From positions 124,001 to 188,000 of the forward strand of contig NZ_BMFK01000001.1 in assembly GCF_014638355.1 (NCBI RefSeq): DNA of 64,000 nt, given 5' to 3'. The translations under genes were made by a program, and so were the position numbers. This DNA comes from Priestia taiwanensis (GTDB taxonomy: Bacteria; Bacillota; Bacilli; Bacillales; Bacillaceae_G). This document shows positions 43,712 through 52,337 of the stretch, piece after piece. Under the pieces are notes generated by a model. That model did no database searches, was not told where the DNA came from, and saw nothing but the letters and a program-made list of their open reading frames with translations. The stretch's first letter is position 1; each line of letters begins with the position of its first letter.

Positions 43712-44617
43712 ATGTCATCGTTTGAACAAGTAAACGAGTATTTTAGTGAAGTACGAAAATGGTGCGGTCAACTGCTACAAGCATTGTACAAACGAGGAGA
43801 AGATGAATTCGACAAACACGACTTGGCAGACAAAGTACAGGCGTTAGTTAATCGAATTGGTGCGAATGAAGCACATTATGATTTAGCCTTTACATATGAA
43901 GTGAAGGCGGAAGTAGAGGACATTCAAGAAGAATGGGAAATGCTAAGGCAGAAGCAAGGAGAAGAGTTGGAGCGGGCATACGATGATATACGGGTAGGGA
44001 TAGGAGAGCATCAGTTACCTCCATTGCCTTATCCATATCATGCATTAGAGCCGTACATTGCGAAAGAAATTATGGTGCTCCATCATGATGTGCACCATAA
44101 AAGTTACGTTGATGGATTGAATAAAGCAGAGCGAAAGATGCAAGAGGCGAGGGTGCAAGGGAATTACGAGTTGTTGAAACATTGGGAGCGAGAAGCTGCA
44201 TTTCACGGCTCTGGTCATTACTTGCATACAATTTTCTGGAATAACATGAGTAGAAATGGTGGAGGCAAGCCAAAAGGTGCGTTGTTAGAACGGATTCGTC
44301 GTGACTTTGGGAGTTTTGGGCATTTTAAGCAACATTTCACCGAAGCAGCGAATCAAGTGGAAGGTGTTGGATGGGCATTATTAGTATGGTCCCCACGTGC
44401 GCATCGGTTAGAAATTTTGCAGACGGAGAAGCATCAGCTATTTACCCAGTGGGATACGATTCCACTTCTCGTCTTAGATGTGTGGGAGCATGCATACTAC
44501 TTACAGTATCAAACGAAGCGAGCGGAATACGTGAAGAATTGGTGGAATATCGTGAATTGGCGTGATGTGGAGGACAGGTACTATCAGGCGAGTCAGTTGA
44601 AGTGGAAGAGTTATTAG
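43712..44617 (+). CDS. Iron/manganese superoxide dismutase with N-terminal extension
   Basis: A 301-residue protein whose last 200 residues are an Fe/Mn superoxide dismutase: PPLPYPYHALEPYIAKEIM, the first ligand in LHHDVHHKSYV, the second in HYLHTIFWNNM, and DVWEHAYYLQY with Asp and His ligands. The first 100 residues are an acidic helical extension, as in the B. subtilis SodF type. The ATG at 43712 follows GGAGGTGG; a frame extension to 43586 has no ribosome site. There is no signal peptide. Second-type bacillus SODs are often linked to spores, but this is not shown here. Confidence 0.88.
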   Translation: MSSFEQVNEYFSEVRKWCGQLLQALYKRGEDEFDKHDLADKVQALVNRIGANEAHYDLAFTYEVKAEVEDIQEEWEMLRQKQGEELERAYDDIRVGIGEHQLPPLPYPYHALEPYIAKEIMVLHHDVHHKSYVDGLNKAERKMQEARVQGNYELLKHWEREAAFHGSGHYLHTIFWNNMSRNGGGKPKGALLERIRRDFGSFGHFKQHFTEAANQVEGVGWALLVWSPRAHRLEILQTEKHQLFTQWDTIPLLVLDVWEHAYYLQYQTKRAEYVKNWWNIVNWRDVEDRYYQASQLKWKSY

Positions 44618-44657
44618 GAACCATTGTGAATGAATATCATTGGTCTTTCATAATAGG

Positions 44658-44693
44658 AAAAGGAGTTGTCACCAATGTAACAACTCCTTTTTT
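44658..44693 (+). terminator. Terminator after SOD gene
   Basis: AAAAGGAGTTGT-like arm pairs with ACAACTCCTTTT around about 9 nt, followed by more T. Confidence 0.92.
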
Positions 44694-44702
44694 AGAAGGT
44701 TT

Positions 44703-44727
44703 ATCGATAATTTAGGGGATTATCGAT
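44703..44727. repeat. 9-bp perfect inverted repeat
   Basis: ATCGATAAT and ATTATCGAT separated by 7 nt in the intergenic region. No T-run. It may be an operator or a relic. Confidence 0.45.
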
Positions 44728-44821
44728 TGGATGCAACCATTTAGTTGGTACATCGAAAATATTGCGACTAGCAAGCAATTAGCGTTTGCTTTAGTGCGTT
44801 GTCAGCCGCTGTAATACATAT

Positions 44822-44924
44822 ATCGGTCATTTTTTCACTTTTATCAGTTATTTTTGAAAATTTATTCATTATTTTTGGAAAAAATCAGTCATTTTACTTT
44901 ATTATCAATCATTTTCCTATCTTA
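44822..44924. repeat. Five tandem 20-21-bp repeats
   Basis: Five imperfect units of the form ATCAGTCATTTTT plus 7-8 variable bases start at 44822, 44843, 44864, 44884 and 44904. The period is two helical turns. The array ends on the stop codon of the metallo-beta-lactamase remnant to its right. The rest of the 44694-45150 gap holds only that remnant and the upstream region of the next gene. Confidence 0.8.
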
Positions 44925-45047
44925 TCCCCTTGAAAGTTCTTCAATTTGTTCCTTCACGTTTGTATTGGACAATCCCCCGTGGTAACCAATAACTCTTTCG
45001 ATATCAAAATTTCGTAATTTCTGGAGAGAGTTCTTTGCTATTTCCAT
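44922..45047 (-). pseudogene. 3' remnant of a metallo-beta-lactamase-fold hydrolase gene
   Basis: On the minus strand, 41 codons read MEIAKNSLQKLRNFDIERVI, then GYHGGLSNTNVKEQIEEL and a stop. This is the typical C-terminus of MBL-fold hydrolases (YHGG strand, then a terminal helix). The catalytic HxHxDH part is absent. The remnant is flanked by tandem repeats on one side and the M50 protease upstream region on the other. Confidence 0.75.
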
Positions 45048-45150
45048 TTATATTGTACCGGTTTAAATAGACATATAGAAGATGGGATTTCAAATTAATG
45101 TTAGTAATGAGAGGAAATGTTATATAATGTAGGAGAAGAGGTGGTTTTAC

Positions 45151-46236
45151 ATGGAGAGGACAGACAAGAAAAATTTTAAATGGGGAGCGATAGGGGCAGT
45201 AGCATTGCTCGTTCTATCAAAATTTAAATGGGTATTAGTAGCCTTAAAGTTTCTAAAAATCCCAACAGCGATTAGTATGCTTATTTCCTTATTCGCTTAT
45301 GGATATGTATATGGTTGGTTATTCGCAGTTGCACTTATTTATCTCGTATTTGTGCATGAAATGGGACACTTATGGGCAGCGAAGCGTATTGGGTTGAAGA
45401 CGTCTCCGGCGATTTTCATTCCATTTGTCGGTGCATTTGTCGGAATGAAGGAGTTTCCGAAAAATGCGAAAGATGAAGCATTTGTTGGATATATGGGGCC
45501 GTTGTTTGGATTGTTTTCGATTTTGCCAGCAATCGTTCTGTATTATATGACAGATGAGCCATTCTTTGGACTAGTAATTGCGTTGGGGGCGGTTATTAAT
45601 CTATTTAACTTAATGCCAGTATCTCCACTTGATGGGGGGCGTATCCTTTCGGTTGTGTCGACGAAATTGTGGATTATCGGATTGATTATGCTCGGTGTGT
45701 ATACATATATGAGTGGTTCGTTGCTGTTAATCTTCATCTTGTTCATTGGTATTATGACGTGGTGGAGACGTGTGACGGAAGAGAAACGTATGAATAAGTT
45801 GCAGATAGAAATTGATTTTTACGAGAAGTATCTTCAATCATATCACGAGCATTTTCAAATGGAAGAAGAGAGAAGAATGCCGTTCGTGTACGTTGGAATG
45901 GATGTGAAGAGACGTTATCTATACTTTAAGGAAGAAAATACATCGCCTACGAAAGAGGAAAAAATAGAAGCAAGTGTTGTCTATACAATACACGACGTTT
46001 TTCACGGAAGAGGAAAGACGGACGAAGAATTAGAAGCAACATATAGAAAACAATGTGAAAAGCTTCAAGAACTAAAAAATGAAAAAGAACATACAAAGCA
46101 TTACTATGTGGCAGATCCGAAAGTAAAGTGGACGTATTTCCTTGCGTACGTATTGTTAGTAGCTGTTCTTGGTGCACTGCACCTGTATGGACAGGAGATT
46201 ATTGATTTAAAAGGATTTGTTGAAGAAAATAGGTAA
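45151..46236 (+). CDS. M50 (site-2 protease) family membrane protein, copy 1
   Basis: A 361-residue intramembrane zinc metalloprotease. HEMGHLWAAKRIG carries the HExxH motif near residue 74, and NLMPVSPLDGGRI is the second motif with the Asp ligand. About six hydrophobic segments fill residues 10-205, then a soluble charged region and a last membrane helix near the C-terminus. No PDZ domain. RBS AGAAGAGGTGG. The next gene but for 96 bp is a close paralogue. Substrates are unknown; relatives cleave membrane-bound regulators. Confidence 0.88.
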   Translation: MERTDKKNFKWGAIGAVALLVLSKFKWVLVALKFLKIPTAISMLISLFAYGYVYGWLFAVALIYLVFVHEMGHLWAAKRIGLKTSPAIFIPFVGAFVGMKEFPKNAKDEAFVGYMGPLFGLFSILPAIVLYYMTDEPFFGLVIALGAVINLFNLMPVSPLDGGRILSVVSTKLWIIGLIMLGVYTYMSGSLLLIFILFIGIMTWWRRVTEEKRMNKLQIEIDFYEKYLQSYHEHFQMEEERRMPFVYVGMDVKRRYLYFKEENTSPTKEEKIEASVVYTIHDVFHGRGKTDEELEATYRKQCEKLQELKNEKEHTKHYYVADPKVKWTYFLAYVLLVAVLGALHLYGQEIIDLKGFVEENR

Positions 46237-46244
46237 ATGGAACA

Positions 46245-46280
46245 AAAGGTGATTTCTTCATGAAGGAGTCACCTTTTTCC
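46245..46280 (+). terminator. Terminator between the M50 twins
   Basis: AAAAGGTGA pairs with TCACCTTTTT, extended by TTCTTC/GAAGGA pairing, followed by CCTTTTTAT. Confidence 0.8.
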
Positions 46281-46332
46281 TTTTTATCCCTTTTCGTCAT
46301 GTATAATAGAGGTAGATAGAGGGAGGGATTGG

Positions 46333-47427
46333 ATGGAAACAGTAGAGAAAAAAACAGAGAAGAAACTAAAATGGGGAACAGTTGGTGTCATTGGGGTGCT
46401 TGTTTTAACGAAGTTGAAATGGGTGCTTAGTATCTTGAAGTTTCTGAAAATACCAACTACTATTAGTATGATTCTTTCCTTATTCGCGTACGGATTGGTA
46501 TATGGATGGATGTTTGCGGTTGCGATTATTTATCTACTATTTGTACATGAAATGGGGCATTTATGGGCGACGAAGCGAATTGGACTAAAGACGTCGTCGG
46601 CAATTTTTATTCCATTTGTCGGTGCGTTTATTGGGTTAAAAGAAATGCCGAAAAATGCAAAGGATGAGGCATTCGTTGGCTATATGGGACCTCTCTTTGG
46701 GTTGTTTTCGATCTTGCCAGCCATTATATTGTATCTCATTACAGATGAGCCGTTCTTTGGGTTAGTTATTGCGTTAGGAGCGCTTATTAATTTATTTAAT
46801 TTAATGCCAGTATCTCCGCTTGATGGCGGACGTATCATCTCTGTCGTATCGACGAAACTGTGGATTATCGGGTTGATGATGCTTGGCGTGTATACATATA
46901 TGACGGGTTCGGGATTTTTAGTGTTTATTTTGATTATTGGTGCGATGACGTGGTGGGAGCGGGTGACCGAAGAAAAGCGATTGGGACGTTTGCAAGTACA
47001 GATTGATGTTCATGAGAAGTACATACAGCCGTACCGTGAGTATTTTGAATCAAAGGAAGAGTGGAGAATGCCGTTCGTCTATGTTGGAGTAGAGGTGAAG
47101 AGACGTCACAATTACTTCTTGGAAGAGAAAATTTTTCCAGTTAAAGAAGAGAGAGTAGAAGAGATTGTTGTGAATTTGTTTTATGACGCGTTTCATCGAA
47201 GTGCAAAGACGGAAGAAGAGTTAGAAGAGGCATATGGGAAACGCTGTAAGGAGTTGCAAGAGTTAAAAGACGAAAAAGACCGTACCAAGCATTATTACGT
47301 TGCCACACCGAAAGTAAGATGGACGTACTTCTTGGCATATGTGTTGTTAGTAGCAACGCTTGGTGGACTTCATTTATACGGACAAGAAATTATTGATTTA
47401 GATATGTTTATTGAAGAAAATCGTTGA
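46333..47427 (+). CDS. M50 (site-2 protease) family membrane protein, copy 2
   Basis: A 364-residue paralogue of the preceding gene, closely similar over its whole length, including HEMGHLW and NLMPVSPLDGGRI. Divergence is greatest in the soluble region at about 230-320. RBS GAGGGAGGGATTGG. The two arose by tandem duplication but are separated by a terminator, so they may be expressed differently. It overlaps no coding region of the next gene once that gene is started at 47453. Confidence 0.88.
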   Translation: METVEKKTEKKLKWGTVGVIGVLVLTKLKWVLSILKFLKIPTTISMILSLFAYGLVYGWMFAVAIIYLLFVHEMGHLWATKRIGLKTSSAIFIPFVGAFIGLKEMPKNAKDEAFVGYMGPLFGLFSILPAIILYLITDEPFFGLVIALGALINLFNLMPVSPLDGGRIISVVSTKLWIIGLMMLGVYTYMTGSGFLVFILIIGAMTWWERVTEEKRLGRLQVQIDVHEKYIQPYREYFESKEEWRMPFVYVGVEVKRRHNYFLEEKIFPVKEERVEEIVVNLFYDAFHRSAKTEEELEEAYGKRCKELQELKDEKDRTKHYYVATPKVRWTYFLAYVLLVATLGGLHLYGQEIIDLDMFIEENR

Positions 47428-47452
47428 GCGATGTATGACGGAGGCGAGTATA

Positions 47453-48307
47453 GTGCGGGGTAGAAAAGCGATGATAGATGTAGGGATAGGCTTTGCACGA
47501 AGCTGTGAGTTAATAAGAATCTTTACGTTAGAAGGTTCATTAACGAATAAAAACATTCCAACAGATAAGTTCCAAGACTATGACTTTAGTTACTTTGTAA
47601 CAGACATAGAGTATTTCAAGAAGAGTGATGATTGGCTAGACTATTTTGGCAAAAGGTTAATGCTTCAAAAACCCGAGGCGATGGAGTTATTTCCATCAGA
47701 GCTCGGAAGTTGGTTCTCGTATATCATCATTTTTGAAGATGGTGTCAAAATGGATCTAACTCTTATTCCGCTTCATGAATATGAGGAGTATTTCAAAAAT
47801 AGCGACGGGCTAGTAGAGGTGTTGTTAGATAAAGATAATATAATCCAGCATCCTGTCATTGCGACAGATAAGATGTATCACATTCAAAAACCAAGTAGTC
47901 AATCATTTGATGATTGTTGTAATGAGTTTTGGATGTCGGCTACATATGTGACAAAGGGTCTTATGAGAAGAGAACTATTAGTTGCGGCAGAGATGATGAA
48001 CAGTGTATGTCGCCCGCAGTTACTTACGATGCTTCGTTGGAAAGTTGGGATTGAGACGGATTTCTCCTTAAGTGTTGGTAAGTCGGATAAGTTTCTACAA
48101 AAGTATGTTTCAGGGGAAACGTGGACTGCATTGGTAGCGACGTATAAAATGAGTTCGTATGAAGATATGTGGGAAGGATTATATACTAGTTTCGCCTTGT
48201 TTAGAGAAACGTCGCACGTCGTGTCTAACATATTGAATTATTCTTATCCTAATTACGATGAAAAAGGTAGTAAGTATATAGAATGGATTAGACAAACAGA
48301 TATATAG
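47453..48307 (+). CDS. AadK-like nucleotidyltransferase (aminoglycoside 6-adenylyltransferase family)
   Basis: A 284-residue member of the ANT(6)/AadK family from GTG 47453, chosen for CGGAGGCGAG 8 bp upstream; earlier starts would overlap the protease gene. The nucleotidyltransferase loop KFQDYDFSYFVTD keeps the metal Asp pair, and VKMDLTLIPLHEYEEY matches the family. The usual GSR motif before it reads EGSLTN, so the Arg is replaced by Leu. Streptomycin adenylylation is the family activity; with this change, resistance should not be assumed. Confidence 0.82.
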   Translation: MRGRKAMIDVGIGFARSCELIRIFTLEGSLTNKNIPTDKFQDYDFSYFVTDIEYFKKSDDWLDYFGKRLMLQKPEAMELFPSELGSWFSYIIIFEDGVKMDLTLIPLHEYEEYFKNSDGLVEVLLDKDNIIQHPVIATDKMYHIQKPSSQSFDDCCNEFWMSATYVTKGLMRRELLVAAEMMNSVCRPQLLTMLRWKVGIETDFSLSVGKSDKFLQKYVSGETWTALVATYKMSSYEDMWEGLYTSFALFRETSHVVSNILNYSYPNYDEKGSKYIEWIRQTDI

Positions 48308-48376
48308 TGTTGTATAAGAGAATAGATAAATAGAAGAATGAAATAGACTTATGAACAACTAGATACAATCCCCAAG

Positions 48377-48406
48377 TCATATTTGCTTGTACAACGTGCA
48401 TACACT
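48377..48406 (+). promoter_or_regulatory. Sigma-E-type sporulation promoter of dacB-spmAB
   Basis: TCATATT (48377-48383), 15-bp spacer, CATACACT (48399-48406). This fits the sigma-E consensus KMATATT-N14-15-CATACAHT. It lies 36 bp before the dacB start, and dacB is sigma-E dependent in B. subtilis. Confidence 0.85.
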
Positions 48407-48442
48407 TGTACAAAAACAGCAAAAAGGACGTGGGGATTTGTT

Positions 48443-49588
48443 ATGCGTATAAGAAAGATTGTGCTTCTCATCATGATAGCAGTACTATGCGTTAGTAGCT
48501 ACGGGGCGTCATATACATATGCCGAAATAAATACGGATGTGAGTGCATATAGTGCAGTCTTAATGGAACAAGATTCAGGACGAGTATTATATGGAAAGAA
48601 GCTACATGAGAAAAGGCGGATTGCAAGTATTACAAAAATCATGACGGCTGTACTTGCGGTAGAATCTGGTAAGTTAGATGAGATGGTAACGATAAGTGAT
48701 ACGGCAGTAAGGACAGAAGGTTCATCTATTTATTTAGCACCCGGACAAAAGATTAAGTTAAGGGATTTAGTATATGGACTCATGCTTCGTTCTGGAAATG
48801 ACGCAGCGCAGGCAATTGCAGAAACAGTTGGTGGAAGTATTGAAGGGTTCGTCTACATGATGAATGAGAAAGCAGCAGAAATTGGTATGTTAAATACACA
48901 ATTCATTAATCCACATGGCTTAGATGGAAAAGGATTTGAACATTATTCCACTGCGTATGACATGGCTATATTAGCTCGTTATGCAATGCAACATGAAGAT
49001 TATCGCGAAATTGCGGGAACAAAGTTTCATAAAGCACCAAATACAGAGCAATCGTGGGATTATGCATGGAAAAATAAAAACAAGCTATTAACAGGTCTAT
49101 ATGAATTTAGTACAGGTGGAAAGACTGGATTCACGAAGCAAGCTGGACGTACGCTCGTATCCACAGCTTCCAAAGAAAAGGAGAATTTAATTTGCGTTAC
49201 AATTACAGCTGGTGATGATTGGAATGATCATATTTCGCTCTTTAATAAGGGATTTGACCAATATGACTTAGTGAAATTAATTAAAAAAGGCCCTGTTGGA
49301 GAGGTACCAAAGGAATTGAAAGGCCATGTATATACGAAAGATGCCTATAAGTACCCATTAACGACGGAAGAGCAGGGTGAAGTTGACATACGATATGAGA
49401 TTGAAGAAGGAAAGGAATTTAAAAACGGGGACAAAGTAGGTCTTGCTTCTATTTATATAGGCGAGAAAAAAGTCGGCGAGAAGGCTCTGTTCTATAGTTC
49501 GAGTAAGCTGAAATTACAAGCATCGTATTGGCTTGATGGAATAAAGGAAGTGTTCTCGATGATGGTTGGTGAAGAAGTGGATGGTTAA
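48443..49588 (+). CDS. dacB: Sporulation D-alanyl-D-alanine carboxypeptidase DacB
   Basis: A 381-residue penicillin-binding carboxypeptidase (PBP5*) that trims stem peptides in the spore cortex. Signal peptide (residues 1 to about 28, ending YAE), SITK with nucleophile Ser62 and Lys65, SGN near residue 120, and KTG near 227. The C-terminal beta domain is present. It starts at 48443 with GTGGGGA upstream. It leads dacB-spmA-spmB, transcribed from a sigma-E-like promoter in the mother cell. SpmA overlaps its end by 8 bp. Confidence 0.93.
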   Translation: MRIRKIVLLIMIAVLCVSSYGASYTYAEINTDVSAYSAVLMEQDSGRVLYGKKLHEKRRIASITKIMTAVLAVESGKLDEMVTISDTAVRTEGSSIYLAPGQKIKLRDLVYGLMLRSGNDAAQAIAETVGGSIEGFVYMMNEKAAEIGMLNTQFINPHGLDGKGFEHYSTAYDMAILARYAMQHEDYREIAGTKFHKAPNTEQSWDYAWKNKNKLLTGLYEFSTGGKTGFTKQAGRTLVSTASKEKENLICVTITAGDDWNDHISLFNKGFDQYDLVKLIKKGPVGEVPKELKGHVYTKDAYKYPLTTEEQGEVDIRYEIEEGKEFKNGDKVGLASIYIGEKKVGEKALFYSSSKLKLQASYWLDGIKEVFSMMVGEEVDG

Positions 49589-50177
49589 TCTTATTTGGGT
49601 TGGAATGATTATTATTGGCATTATCTTTGGGATTGTGAACGGGACGATGGATGAGGTGAACAAAGCTGTCTTCGAAGGTGGAAAAAGTGCTGTTACGATT
49701 TGTATTGGCCTGGTGAGCGTGCTTGTGTTCTGGATAGGACTAATGAAGATTGCAGAAGAGGCAGGATTGTTGAAGAAGTTAGCAATGTTGTTTATGCCAC
49801 TTATCCGTCGGTTATTCCCAGAAGTGCCAAAAGATCATCCAGCCTTTGGTTTCATCTTATCAAATATGATTGCGAACGTATTTGGTTTAGGGAATGCGGC
49901 AACACCGATGGGAATTAAGGCGATGGAACAATTGAAGATACTAAACGGCAATAGTGATACAGCGAGCCGATCGATGATTACATTTTTGACGCTTAATACA
50001 TCCGCTATTACATTAATTCCAACGACCGTTATAGCGATTCGAATGACGTACAATTCAGCGAATCCAACGGAAATTGTTGGTGTCACTATTTTAGCACAGT
50101 GTGTATCTATGATGTGTGCATTAATGATAGACCGCTTTTATTATTATCGTAGTGTGAAAAAAGGAGGAAAGAAATGA
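49581..50177 (+). CDS. spmA: Spore maturation protein SpmA
   Basis: A 198-residue membrane protein of the nucleoside-recognition (Gate) domain family (FGLGNAATPMGIKAMEQL is characteristic). The ATG at 49581 overlaps dacB by 8 bp; upstream in-frame TTG/GTG codons are not needed. SpmA and SpmB together are required for full dehydration of the spore core and heat resistance in B. subtilis. Translationally coupled with dacB and spmB. Confidence 0.93.
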   Translation: MVNLIWVGMIIIGIIFGIVNGTMDEVNKAVFEGGKSAVTICIGLVSVLVFWIGLMKIAEEAGLLKKLAMLFMPLIRRLFPEVPKDHPAFGFILSNMIANVFGLGNAATPMGIKAMEQLKILNGNSDTASRSMITFLTLNTSAITLIPTTVIAIRMTYNSANPTEIVGVTILAQCVSMMCALMIDRFYYYRSVKKGGKK

Positions 50178-50710
50178 GTGCTGTAAATACGATTTCTCTG
50201 TGGCTTATTCCTTTTCTCATTGGATTTATTTTGTTGTACGGGACAATAAAGAAAGTTCCGACGTATGAAGTATTTGTGGAAGGTGGCAAAGAAGGGGTGA
50301 AAATAGCGGTGCAACTCATTCCTTTCCTCGTTGGAATGATTGTTGCGATTAGTATTTTCCGAGCTTCTGGGGCGCTTGATTATTTTGTTAACTTAATCAA
50401 ACCATTTCTCCATATGGTAGGTGTGCCGTCGGAAATTGTTCCGTTGTCGTTCATTCGTCCAATATCGGGTTCAGCTGGACTTAGTATTACGACCGACTTG
50501 ATTGCGACGTATGGACCTGATTCGTTCATTGGTCGCTTAGCGTCAACGATACAAGGGAGTACGGATACGACATTATATATTTTGACTGTTTACTTCGGCG
50601 CAGTTGGTATTAAGAAGATGCGTTACGCGCTAAAGGTCGGACTGTGGGCAGATTTCATTGGTATTGTATGTTCTATTGTGTTCGTGTCTATTTTCTTTGC
50701 AGGAAAATAA
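50174..50710 (+). CDS. spmB: Spore maturation protein SpmB
   Basis: A 178-residue membrane protein of the same Gate family (RPISGSAGLSITTDLI, IQGSTDTTLYILTVYFGAVG). It starts in an ATGA overlap with spmA behind AAAGGAGGAAAG. It acts with SpmA in spore core dehydration. It is the last gene of the operon, followed by a terminator. Confidence 0.94.
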   Translation: MSAVNTISLWLIPFLIGFILLYGTIKKVPTYEVFVEGGKEGVKIAVQLIPFLVGMIVAISIFRASGALDYFVNLIKPFLHMVGVPSEIVPLSFIRPISGSAGLSITTDLIATYGPDSFIGRLASTIQGSTDTTLYILTVYFGAVGIKKMRYALKVGLWADFIGIVCSIVFVSIFFAGK

Positions 50711-50714
50711 GAAA

Positions 50715-50737
50715 AAGCATGGGGAGCAACCATGCTT
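50715..50737. terminator. Terminator between spmB and sleL
   Basis: AAGCATGG and CCATGCTT around 7 nt with A-run before and GTTTTC after; can serve both convergent genes. Confidence 0.8.
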
Positions 50738-50746
50738 GTTTTCTTA

Positions 50747-52033
50747 TTAGCGGAGTTTGGCGATGTTGAAATTGTTGCGGAGTAGTACCCAGTTTTGTGG
50801 GAATGGTAAGCCTAATTTCCAATAACTAATGCCACGTAGTCCTTCCGATTTAATTAAATTGAATTTCTGCTGAACAGAGCGAGCATCTTCAAACCATACT
50901 TCATGCTGTCGACCTTGTGCATCATAATATTTGAAGGTTGGTGCTTGTTCTTTTGAATCATATTTAATTGCGACGTTGTTTTGTCTCGCGAGATCGACTG
51001 CTCCTTTGGCGCTTAATGCTTTCGCTGGCGGATTGCCTGGTTTGAACGGGAGTGTCCAATCGAACCCGTATAAATTTTGTCCGAGGAGGATTTTTCGTGC
51101 GGGCATTTGTGTTTTTGCATACTTAATTACGTCCCGTACTGGTCCAATTGGTGATACGGCGCGAGGTGGACCTCCTTGCCAACCCCAGTCGTATGTCATG
51201 ATAACAACGAAGTCGACGATTTCTCCGTGTGCTTTGTAATCTTGTGCTGCATGTGTACCTGTTTGGGTTGAAGTTGTTTTCGGTGCGAGTGTTGTACTTA
51301 ACATGAAACCTTCAGGGAGACGAGCTTTCACTTTGCGTAAGAACGCATTGTACGGATAGCGATCGCTAGGCGCAAGATTTTCAAGATCAAAGTTAACGTC
51401 ACCCATGTTGTATTTCCGAGCCGTTTGGATGATGTTTGTAATAAGTTTATCTTGCACGGCTGCACTACTTAATACAGATGTGGCAAGTGAACGACTGAAG
51501 CTACCGTTCTCAATATTCGTTACAACAAGCATCGGAACGACTCTGTTTTGTTCGGCAATTGGAATAACTGGTTCGATTGGCGGTTCTTTTAATGTGCCGT
51601 CTCGTTTCATTTCAAAGCTAAATGGTGCGATGTACGTTAAATCTCTACTGTTATCACGTGCGGCATTCAGTAGCGCTTGACTAATAGGGTCGCTCGTTGG
51701 TTGTAAGTAACCAACAGATTCAATGGAACGTTTCTGTCCGACTGGGACGTATAGACGCTGTCCGATATTGAGTTGAGAGTTCGGGGATAAACCGTTCGCA
51801 CTCGCTAATTGTTGTAGGCTAATATTATATGTTTGGCTAATTTTATATAAAGAGTCGCCAGGTTGAACATAGTAACGATTATCTGGAGTGTTGACAACGA
51901 GCGTTTGCCCTTCTACTAAAGATGTACCGGGGTCTAGTTCATTTAAGGAACGAACAGACTGGGCAGATGTTCCGTATTTTTGTGCGACGGAATTGATTGT
52001 TTCTCCTTTTGATACAACGACTGTTTGTATCAT
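50747..52033 (-). CDS. sleL: Spore cortex-fragment lytic enzyme SleL/YaaH
   Basis: A 428-residue N-acetylglucosaminidase of glycoside hydrolase family 18. Two LysM repeats (about 2-47 and 51-96) bind peptidoglycan; the GH18 domain follows, with catalytic DVNFDLE and conserved VIMTYDWGWQGGP. The ATG at 52033 is preferred, behind AAAGGAGGCG. SleL degrades cortex fragments during germination. It is convergent to spmB and lies among sporulation genes. Two similar GH18-LysM enzymes exist in bacilli (YaaH, YdhD); length and motifs fit SleL. Confidence 0.9.
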   Translation of the reverse strand: MIQTVVVSKGETINSVAQKYGTSAQSVRSLNELDPGTSLVEGQTLVVNTPDNRYYVQPGDSLYKISQTYNISLQQLASANGLSPNSQLNIGQRLYVPVGQKRSIESVGYLQPTSDPISQALLNAARDNSRDLTYIAPFSFEMKRDGTLKEPPIEPVIPIAEQNRVVPMLVVTNIENGSFSRSLATSVLSSAAVQDKLITNIIQTARKYNMGDVNFDLENLAPSDRYPYNAFLRKVKARLPEGFMLSTTLAPKTTSTQTGTHAAQDYKAHGEIVDFVVIMTYDWGWQGGPPRAVSPIGPVRDVIKYAKTQMPARKILLGQNLYGFDWTLPFKPGNPPAKALSAKGAVDLARQNNVAIKYDSKEQAPTFKYYDAQGRQHEVWFEDARSVQQKFNLIKSEGLRGISYWKLGLPFPQNWVLLRNNFNIAKLR

Positions 52034-52337
52034 ATCAATTGCGCCTCCTTTATGAAAAAATCTTATCGTTGCTATTTTATTTGCGCACAAAGAGAAATAT
52101 GATAATGTCCGAGCACGTCAAGGTGAAACTTTGTAGAGAAGAACTTATTACTCATGTGTAAATAGTGTAAATATTGGCACGAGTGGATTTGTCAAGTTAG
52201 AGGAGCCGAGCTGACGAAATAAAAATATAGAAATTGAAGGAATTGTGAAAAATGTCGTTTTTTCCACTGTAAATGAGTGACTTCACTTGTTTTGAGTTAC
52301 ATTACAGAGTAAGATAGGTGAGAGGTGAATGACAAAC

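Noticed and set aside
44730..44813. 27-codon frame starting MQPFSWYIEN
   Set aside because: Too short, without a ribosome site or known relatives.
44822..44924. CRISPR-like array
   Set aside because: Period of 20-21 bp without unique spacers and no cas genes; a simple tandem repeat.
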